Shown here: one piece after another, positions 1 to 8,200 of the stretch | How positions within the stretch are numbered: the stretch's first letter is position 1 | Layout: each line of letters opens with the position of its first letter | Assembly (NCBI GenBank): GCA_001804025.1 | Contig: MHFC01000138.1 | Span: forward strand, 1-8,893 | Source: Omnitrophica bacterium GWA2_52_8 | GTDB taxonomy: Bacteria > Omnitrophota > Omnitrophia > Omnitrophales > Aquincolibacteriaceae | Length of the DNA: 8,893 nt | Reading direction: 5' to 3' | Position numbers and translations under genes: made by a program | The notes under the pieces: generated by a model | Told to the model about the DNA's origin: nothing | Seen by the model: the letters and a program-made list of their open reading frames with translations, nothing else | Database searches by the model: none

Positions 1-1
1 G

Positions 2-297
2 CGTGAGGGCATCCGTGAAGCCGGAGAGTTGAATCTTGACCGGGCCCATTATTTGCGCGGAAAAATTGCCGGGCTTGACGGTTATGATGTGGACGTGAAG
101 CCGGTAATATTTAATGAATTTATCGTGACGTCCCGGAAAACATTTAAGGATTTGGACGCTCAGCTGCGGGCGTGTGGAATTTATGCCGGTGTGGGCCTGG
201 AGCAGTTTTATCCCGATCGGGAAAATCAGTTTTTGGTATGCGCTACTGAGACCAAAACTCAAAACGACATCGACCGTTTCGTAACGGCCCTAAGCCA

Positions 298-304
<7 letters not shown>
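2..304 (+). CDS. gcvPA: Glycine dehydrogenase (decarboxylating) subunit 1, C-terminal part (5' end off the window)
   Basis: This is the last 100 codons of the N-terminal half of the split P-protein of the glycine cleavage system. The frame is already open at the left edge (codon from base 2), so the TTG at 29 is internal and not a start. The family-like C-terminal pattern is visible: a FNEFIV strand, then a GIYAGVGLEQFYP loop, then FLVCATETKTQNDIDRFV just before the stop, matching the usual 'NEF...G..G..L...YP...LVC.TE..T..DID' ending. In the known family, subunit 1 pairs with subunit 2 to form the PLP-dependent enzyme that decarboxylates glycine and transfers the aminomethyl group to lipoyl-GcvH in the cytoplasm. 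Subunit 2 follows immediately and overlaps by 7 bases, so translation is probably coupled. Catalytic residues lie mostly in subunit 2. Confidence 0.93.
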
Positions 305-1803
<1,499 letters not shown>

Positions 1804-1825
1804 CCGCCGGATCGGATAATCTTCT

Positions 1826-2557
1826 ATGAAGCCGTGGAGGTTGCTGCCGACGCTCAGTGCTCCGATGCCGTTTCAAATGGCCTTTGATGAGGGCCTGTTT
1901 TATGACTGTCTCGGCCGGAGCGAATCCGGAGACTCGCCGGTGGGCCCCATTCTCCGGTTTTATTATTCATACGGCGCCTGGACCACACTGGGATATGCGG
2001 ATTCCGCAGCCGGGAAGCCCGGCGGCGCCGCATTACCGGCACGGCATTGCCGCCGAATTACAGGCGGGGGCCGAGTGCAGCACGGCGATGACCTTCTGCT
2101 GTCCATTGTGGGCTGCCGCGAAGATCATCAGGCCTTTAAATCCGTTCGTATTTCATATCTTAAAATTCATGAGACGATTAAAGAGGCGCTGGAGCAAATG
2201 GGGTTGAGCTTGAGATTTTACCGTTGCGATGAACCTTTACCCAAAGGGGCGGATTGCTTCAGGTTTCCCATCGCTACGGATCTTGCCCACCGGGGACGAA
2301 AAATTGCGGGCGGTGCCCAGAAACGCTCCAAAAATATTTTCCTGCATCAAGAATCTATCCGGATGAAAGGAATTGATTACGCGCGCTTGATCGGGGCGTT
2401 TTGCAATCGCTTTGAGCGTAATTTTTCCGTAACGCTTCAAGCGGGCTCTATCGAGCCGCAATGGCTGGAGGCAGCCTATCAACGAACAGCCGCAGACGGC
2501 TTTGCTGCCGGGGCACCCATAAAAGCGTTGGAGACAGTCCATGGGGGCCTCTCATGA
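1826..2557 (+). CDS. Lipoate-protein ligase A / octanoyltransferase (LipM-like) family protein
   Basis: A 243-residue protein of the biotin/lipoate protein ligase (BPL_LplA_LipB) fold. Visible motifs are a start-proximal MAFDEGLF helix, LRFYYSYGAWTTLGY, the nucleotide/acyl loop RRITGGGRVQHG at residues 76-87, and RKIAGGAQKR with Lys159 as the likely active-site lysine. KNIFLHQESI follows. It lacks the roughly 90-residue C-terminal accessory domain of E. coli-type LplA, so it is the short form. Cys144 in a DCF motif sits 15 residues before Lys159, which by my recollection is where Bacillus LipM carries its catalytic cysteine. That makes octanoyl transfer as likely as ATP-dependent lipoate ligation. 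It lies 22 bases after gcvPB, so lipoylation of GcvH is the natural role. The start ATG at 1826 has only a weak GGAT upstream. Confidence 0.88.
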   Translation: MKPWRLLPTLSAPMPFQMAFDEGLFYDCLGRSESGDSPVGPILRFYYSYGAWTTLGYADSAAGKPGGAALPARHCRRITGGGRVQHGDDLLLSIVGCREDHQAFKSVRISYLKIHETIKEALEQMGLSLRFYRCDEPLPKGADCFRFPIATDLAHRGRKIAGGAQKRSKNIFLHQESIRMKGIDYARLIGAFCNRFERNFSVTLQAGSIEPQWLEAAYQRTAADGFAAGAPIKALETVHGGLS

Positions 2558-2940
2558 AAGAAATCGAATCTTTTCTTGAAAAAATCGAACGCATCATGCA
2601 GGGCCAGGGGCAATACAAGTTTGAAGCCTATAGCTTTATCATGGCGGCCTTGCATTATACCGTGACCAAGCTCGACAAACCGCGTCATGTTACCGGCGCC
2701 GAGCTGCTTGATGGGGTGCGGCGGTACGCTCTGGATCAATACGGGGCTTTGGCCCGGATGGTGCTGAATTATTGGGGTATTTACGAAACCCTCGATTTCG
2801 GGAAGATCGTCTTTGCCCTTGTCGAAGTCGGCATCTTGCGAAAGCAGCCTAACGATAAAATCGAAGATTTCAAGGACGTCTACAATTTTGAGCAGGCATT
2901 TGACGCCGGTTATAAGATAGAAGACAAAGACGAACCTTGA
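2554..2940 (+). CDS. TIGR04138 family conserved hypothetical protein (Planctomycetes/Verrucomicrobia type)
   Basis: A 128-residue soluble protein of unknown function. The start is the ATG at 2554, which overlaps the previous stop as ATGA and has a GGGGG stretch at 2543-2547 as a possible ribosome site; an upstream in-frame ATG at 2461 would run deep inside the ligase gene in another frame and is rejected. The sequence fits the pattern I recall for TIGR04138: FEAYSFIMAALHYTV at residues 23-37, RHVTGAELLDGVRRYAL at 44-60, an LARMVLNYWGI segment at 66-76, DFGKIVFALVEVGIL at 81-95, and a closing DFKDVYNFEQAF. It appears mostly helical, with no signal peptide or membrane segment. Position between the ligase and the helicase suggests co-transcription but does not reveal a job. 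Family membership is from pattern memory. Confidence 0.85.
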   Translation: MKEIESFLEKIERIMQGQGQYKFEAYSFIMAALHYTVTKLDKPRHVTGAELLDGVRRYALDQYGALARMVLNYWGIYETLDFGKIVFALVEVGILRKQPNDKIEDFKDVYNFEQAFDAGYKIEDKDEP

Positions 2941-2949
2941 TGAGATGAA

Positions 2950-5091
2950 ATGACAGTCCCGGCTAATTCATCCGACATTCTCAGCAATCTGAACCCCGCA
3001 CAAAAAGAAGCCGTCACTTGGGGATCGGGCAAGCCGCTCCTTGTGATTGCCGGCGCGGGAAGCGGAAAAACCCGGATTTTAACCCGCCGCATTGGCTATT
3101 TGATTGCCAACGGTGTCCGCGCGTTTCATGTTCTGGGAGTGACCTTTACGAACAAGGCCGCCCAGGAAATGAAAAAGCGCGTTCAGGAAATGGTCCGGCA
3201 GGACGTCTGGGTCAGCACCTTTCACGCGACTTGTTTGCGCATTTTACGGATGGACGGGGCGGCCATCGGAATGGACCGGCAATTTACCGTTTACGATGAA
3301 CAAGACCAACTGACGCTCATTAAAGAATGTCTCAAAGAACTTCAAATTAATGAAAAGCAGGTTCATCCCAAAGGCGTGCGGGAACGCATTCAGCGGGCCA
3401 AAGACCTGCTGATGACGCATTTTCAGTATGCCGAAAATGCCCCCGATCCTTACGAAGATACAGTCGCCAAGGTTTACCGTCTTTATGAGGAAAAAATGCA
3501 GCGGTTAAAAGCCTGTGATTTCGGCGATTTGATTATGAAAACGGCGTTGCTTTTTGACCAGCACCGCACTGTGCTGCAATCCTGGCAGGACAGGTTTCAG
3601 CACATCTTGATCGATGAATATCAGGATACGAACCATGCCCAGTACCGCCTCATTAAATTATTGGCAATGGCCCGGCGCCAAATTACGGTTGTCGGTGATC
3701 CGGACCAGTCGATTTATGCATGGCGGGGCGCGGACATCCGCAATATCCTGAGTTTTGAAAATGACTATCCCGAATGCGGTATCATCCGTATGGAACAAAA
3801 TTACCGCTCGACGGGGTATATTCTAGATGCCGCTAATGAACTGATCCGCCGGAATGCGCAGCGCAAACCGAAACGCCTGTGGTCGGACCAGGGCGAGGGG
3901 AAAAAAATCACTCTTTTTGAGGCTTATCATGAGCGTCACGAGGCCGAATATGTGATTTCGCAAGTGCTAAAGCATTGTTCGGACGGAAAAAAACTCGCGG
4001 ACCAGGTGATTTTTTACCGAGTGCACGCGCAATCGCGGATTATTGAAGATGTGCTCCGGCGCTCCAATATTCCTTACCGGATTGTCGGCGGCACGCGCTT
4101 TTATGACCGTAAGGAAATCAAAGATTTAATTGCCTACCTGCGCATTGTGGCCAACCCGAGCGATGATGTCAGCCTTAAGCGTATATTAAATGTGCCGGCC
4201 CGGGGGATCGGAAAAAAGGCCCTGGAATCTCTGGAGAAAGCTGCCTCTGATGCCAGCATTCCGCTCTATGAAGTCCTTCGAAAAGCCAAGCAGATCGCAG
4301 AGTTGACGCCTAAAACGAAACAATCGGTCGCGCTGTTCGTCGCGGTCATGGAATCCGTGCGCAAGCGTCAGGCGGAACCTGATTTGGAGGACCTGCTGCG
4401 GGATATTCTCGAAAAGACCGGCTATGTGCAGGCGCTGGAAAATGAGAAGACCGTGGAATCGCAATCACGGATTGAGAATATCGAAGAGTTTTTCAGTGTG
4501 GTTGAGGATTTTCAGGAATCCCCTTATCCGCGGACAGACTTCCGGAAAACCGAAGCGGTCTCCAGGGATCTTGATGAAAAAAATCACGTATTGTCACCGC
4601 TGCAGTCATTTCTCGAGTCGATTTCGCTGGTCACCGATCTTGAGCAGTGGGAGCAGGGCACCAATGTTCTGACGCTGATGACGCTGCATACGGCCAAGGG
4701 GCTGGAGTTTCCCATTGTTTACATGGTCGGTCTGGAAGAGGGAATATTCCCTAACGGAAAATCTTGTACGGATGATCTTGATGATTTGGAAGAAGAGCGC
4801 CGGTTATGCTATGTCGGTATTACGCGCGCGCGGACAAAGCTGTATATGAGCTATGCCTCACAAAGGCGGTTATACGGATCGGTCCAGCATAATTTACCTT
4901 CGCGGTTTTTAAATGAGATCCCATCCGAGCTATTTGAATTGCCGCAAACCGAGTTTCATCCCTCCTATGATCAGGACCCGAGTGGCTGCCCTGGGCGTTC
5001 TTCAAAATCCTTCATGCATGAACCCCCCGAGGATGACCTCGTTATCGATGTTGATGATGACGAGATAAAACGACGTATCTTGTTTGATTAG
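2950..5091 (+). CDS. uvrD: ATP-dependent DNA helicase, UvrD/PcrA/Rep family (superfamily 1A)
   Basis: A 713-residue 3'-5' DNA helicase, close to the usual length. The Q motif is LNPAQKEAV near residues 14-22. Motif I is AGAGSGKT at 34-41, with Lys40 binding ATP phosphate. Motif II is DEYQDT from Asp222. Motif III is GDPDQSIYAWRGAD from Gly249, motif IV is QNYRST from Gln283, motif V is TLHTAKGLEF from Thr578, and motif VI is RRLCYVGITRA from Arg617. All catalytic residues are present, so it should unwind DNA in nucleotide excision repair, mismatch repair or replication restart. After the core ends near SRFLNEIP (651-658) there is a 55-residue acidic tail, without the GD.V.H..FG.G Tudor-like motif usual in PcrA. 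The start ATG at 2950 is 9 bases after the previous stop and follows GATGAG. UvrD versus PcrA cannot be settled by sequence reading alone. Confidence 0.96.
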   Translation: MTVPANSSDILSNLNPAQKEAVTWGSGKPLLVIAGAGSGKTRILTRRIGYLIANGVRAFHVLGVTFTNKAAQEMKKRVQEMVRQDVWVSTFHATCLRILRMDGAAIGMDRQFTVYDEQDQLTLIKECLKELQINEKQVHPKGVRERIQRAKDLLMTHFQYAENAPDPYEDTVAKVYRLYEEKMQRLKACDFGDLIMKTALLFDQHRTVLQSWQDRFQHILIDEYQDTNHAQYRLIKLLAMARRQITVVGDPDQSIYAWRGADIRNILSFENDYPECGIIRMEQNYRSTGYILDAANELIRRNAQRKPKRLWSDQGEGKKITLFEAYHERHEAEYVISQVLKHCSDGKKLADQVIFYRVHAQSRIIEDVLRRSNIPYRIVGGTRFYDRKEIKDLIAYLRIVANPSDDVSLKRILNVPARGIGKKALESLEKAASDASIPLYEVLRKAKQIAELTPKTKQSVALFVAVMESVRKRQAEPDLEDLLRDILEKTGYVQALENEKTVESQSRIENIEEFFSVVEDFQESPYPRTDFRKTEAVSRDLDEKNHVLSPLQSFLESISLVTDLEQWEQGTNVLTLMTLHTAKGLEFPIVYMVGLEEGIFPNGKSCTDDLDDLEEERRLCYVGITRARTKLYMSYASQRRLYGSVQHNLPSRFLNEIPSELFELPQTEFHPSYDQDPSGCPGRSSKSFMHEPPEDDLVIDVDDDEIKRRILFD

Positions 5092-5154
5092 AACAAGATG
5101 TAAACCGATAAATCCCGTTTGTATTTCCCGGCAAATGATGGTATATTTTAAAAG

Positions 5155-5179
5155 TCTTTATAAAGATTTAAGTATACTT
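5155..5179. repeat. Two adjacent perfect palindromes (possible operator)
   Basis: TCTTTATAAAGA (5155-5166) and AAGTATACTT (5170-5179) are both perfect inverted repeats without a loop, three bases apart, and the second one covers the candidate -10 box. Short symmetrical sites overlapping a promoter are what dimeric regulators bind, but AT-rich DNA produces such palindromes easily, so a role is only a guess. Confidence 0.4.
5173..5178 (+). promoter_or_regulatory. Candidate -10 box for the long exported-protein gene
   Basis: TATACT matches the bacterial -10 consensus at five of six positions and lies 24 bases before the ATG at 5202. No good -35 box sits at 16-18 bases upstream; the closest AT-rich match is TTTAAA at 5147-5152, 20 bases away. 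A second TATAAA lies at 5159-5164. The setting, an AT-rich spacer before a gene with a new function, favours a promoter here, but this is weak evidence. Confidence 0.3.
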
Positions 5180-5201
5180 CTGGCCATACGTTATCATCCA
5201 T

Positions 5202-5279
5202 ATGAAGACACAAAACAGCAAAAAAATAACCAGCTTGCTGACGCTCATGGTCTTTCTCGGGAGCCAGATTGGCCAGGCC
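5202..5279 (+). other. Predicted signal peptide of the long exported protein
   Basis: Residues 1-26 show a short basic start (MKTQNSKK), a hydrophobic core (ITSLLTLMVFLG) and a small-residue end GQA with Gly24 and Ala26 at positions -3 and -1, so cleavage after Ala26 is plausible. There is no lipobox cysteine, which argues for the general Sec pathway with signal peptidase I instead of a lipoprotein. Confidence 0.7.
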
Positions 5280-8200
5280 CAGTCTCTGGGCGGGCTGGCT
5301 GTCAGCCCGCAGTTTGAGCGTCCCGGTTTTTTTGAAATCGAAATCCCGCATGATTTAGCCTCTGTCGAAGAAATTTATCAGGCACCGCCCCAATCCGATC
5401 CAAAACTGATTCTGCATATTCAAAATGCCCATGGCAGTGCGGAAGCCCAGATGAAAATCAAGGAGCTTCTCCAGTATTTCTATAAGCAATACGGGATCAA
5501 ACTGCTGCTGCTGGAAGGGGCCGCCGAGAAACTGGATGCGCACTATCTCGATTTATTTCCCGAACATGAGCAGAACGTCGCGTTTGCGGAGACGCTGACC
5601 CGGGCCGGAGAGCTTACCGGCGCAGAATACTATCTGATGGATGGTCCTGAAGATGTGACCGCTGTCGGTATCGAACAGGCGGATTTATACCGGTCAAATT
5701 ATGAAGCCTTTAAAAAAATTTATTCAAAACGGCCTGAAATCGACACCTTTTTAAACGGGTATGACCAGGAACTTTTCAGTTTAAGCTCGCATGTTTTTTC
5801 ACCGGAAATGCGGAAAATGATCACGGAATGGAAAAAATTTGGACAGGGCCGCCGTGAATTCCTGCCGTATATCCGCAGTCTGGTTGAAAATGCGTTAAAA
5901 GTTTTAGGGGTCGACCTGCAGAGTCTTTTCGCGCAGGTTGAATGGCCGCAGGTGACCCGGTTACTGGTTTTGCAAACGATGGAGCGGGACATTGACCGCA
6001 AGCAGGCTGAGATCGAAAAGGCCGGTCTCGTTGCGTTCATGAAGGAGAAACAGTTGTCCGCGGCATTGGTTGCGGCCGTTGAAAAACTCGGCGAAAACCG
6101 AATCAGCGTGCAAAGCCTCGGAGGTTCTGACAAAGACAGCCGGCCCCGCGATCTGCTGGAAAAACTTGTGGAAGAGGGCGGCCCAAAAGGTTTTCGCTTT
6201 CATGATTATCCAGCATTCAGTCTCTATGCGGGTTACATCATTCTTCAAAGCGAGCTTGAATCGCGCAAGCTCTTCGATGAAATCGAGACGATTTTCGGAA
6301 AAATTCTCGATCAGCTGGCGGCTACGGAAACCGAAAAAAATCTGCTCGAACTCTACCGTGATCAGATGCTTATGGGCAAACTTTTTGCACTGGAACTGAC
6401 CCGCCCGGAGTCGGCGCGGGCGCTCTACCGAAAGGACTGGATCCGTCCCGAGACCATGCAGCAGCGTCTCAAGACCCTTGAAAAAGAGAGTGCGGCCGGG
6501 ATCAGCGGGGCATGGGACACGGGCATTCAGGCGGAAGCCAACGATAAATTCTGGGGTCATCAAAAAGACCTGTTACAGGGCCTCTTTGAAACCGCTTTTC
6601 AGTTTTATGATTATGCGAAACAGCGCGAGCAGGCGTTTTATGAAAGCATCCAAAAAAATATGGCCGACAAAAGCGCCGATAAGGCGATTCTTATCACCGG
6701 CGGTTTCCATACCGACGGCATTATGGAACGCCTGCGTGAGGGAGGCATCAATTACGGGACGCTTATGCCGCGCATGACCGCACAAGTGGACCAAGTCAAT
6801 TACATCACGGCCATGATGGAAAACCGTCAGACGATCTTTGATATCGCAAATATTGAAAAAGTCCTGAACCTCCAGCCCAATCCTGACGTTCGTACGGCGC
6901 AGTCGGCTGACGTACGATCGGAAGCCCGGAGAATCGTCAGTGATTACCTTGATTACCTTGGACGGTTTGCATCTGGAAATCTCAATGTGGTGGATGGCAA
7001 TTTGCAATACTTAGCGGAAACAAGTTACGCTAAGTCTGTCGGATTTGATCTGTCTCGCCAACGCTCGGATGCCCGCAGCCGGAATTACCGAATTCAATTT
7101 GAGGATGCTGCTGCCTTCGGTCTTCAATTTACGGACAGTGCCGGGTTGCATGTGACAAGACTGGCGGATGCGGTGCTGCGGGAATTGCCGGGTATGACTG
7201 TGAGCACCGGTGCTATTCCGGGCGCCTTAAAGCCCGGAAGTGTTTTGCGGGCCGAATCGAGAACTAAACCCGGGGCTTGGCAGGAACCGGTTAATGCTGA
7301 CGTCGACTGGAGCGCAGTCTTCGACGACGCGCCAACGGCAAGTCGTTCGCCTACCAGCCTAATAATAGCAGGAGATACGGATCGGAATTTTGATGGAATC
7401 TACAGAGATCTTAAATCGCTGCCGTTCAAATTGACTTACTCGCAAAAGCATGCAGCCTACTTGCAAGCCAATGCCGGTACGGTCAATACAGTTTTAGATG
7501 AGGCTTTCAGCATTAGCGGACTAACCGGAAAGTCCACGCTTCTGCGGCTCTTGACTTCTTACGGTGCCGGCAACGCGGGAAAAGCGGTCGTTGTGGTCCC
7601 GATTGCTGCCGGGAATACCAGGGTTGTGCAATTCAAGATCATGGTCGGAGACGTTCGCGAGGAACAAGGCCAAAAACGCCTTTCAAATGTCCGCAATGTC
7701 ATGATCCGGAAAGACATGCCGGCTTCTGCTGGAGGCGAAGAGTCTGTCAGTATCCGCCCTTATCATGAAGCGGGGCTGGGACAAGCGACCGATGACACGG
7801 AAGCACCGCAAGATCTGAATTTTGCCGATAATGCGATCCGCGCCGTCGGAGGAATCGTGAATTATTATAAAGGCCCGATAAATGCAGATTTGAAAAGCGG
7901 CCGGCGTTTGATGAGAGCCGAACAATTCAACAGCCGGATACAATCCGGTGTCCAAATGCTGCGTTTTGTGCCCGACGGCATTAACTTGGCCAATAAATCC
8001 AACATTTCCAAATGGGCTGTTTTTATCGGTGTGGTTGAAGCCACCGGTGATGAGGAACGCGACCGCCGTAAGCTGGGCCGGGCGGATTACAAGCGCAATA
8101 TCATTAAATTTTCAACCTTTGAATATAACGGCATAACCTACCAGGCTGCGCTTTATGGGGCAATCCCGAAGGGTCAGACTGCGCGTGAGCCCGATGGGGA

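Larger units (their letters stand above)
5092..5201. other. AT-rich spacer between the helicase gene and the long exported-protein gene
   Basis: This 110-base gap is the only real intergenic space in the window. It is clearly more AT-rich than the genes on either side. No GC-rich hairpin followed by a T run was found, so a rho-independent terminator for the upstream gene run cannot be supported. Its 3' half carries two short palindromes and a possible promoter. Confidence 0.6.

Noticed and set aside
2461..2553. Upstream extension of the TIGR04138 gene to the ATG at 2461
   Set aside because: The extra 31 residues (Ser, Arg and Cys rich) are the ligase gene read in another frame; the family pattern begins after the ATG at 2554, which has typical ATGA coupling.
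5092..5150. Rho-independent terminator after the helicase gene
   Set aside because: CCCG-containing stretches are present, but no complementary stem followed by a T run could be built.
5084..5317. 77-codon plus-strand frame starting in the end of the helicase gene
   Set aside because: It overlaps the helicase stop and the signal-peptide region in another frame, has no family pattern, and conflicts with the much longer frame from 5202.
5961..6563. 200-codon minus-strand open frame inside the long exported-protein gene
   Set aside because: It lies fully antisense to a longer plus-strand frame with clear domain patterns, and its product is rich in Phe, Arg and His without any family motif, as expected of a shadow frame.
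7509..7538. GLTGKST resembling a Walker A (P-loop) in the exported protein
   Set aside because: The loop should read G/A-x-x-x-x-G-K-S/T, but the position four residues before Gly776 is occupied by Ile771, and no Walker B or strand context supports an ATPase; an exported protein is also an unlikely place for one.
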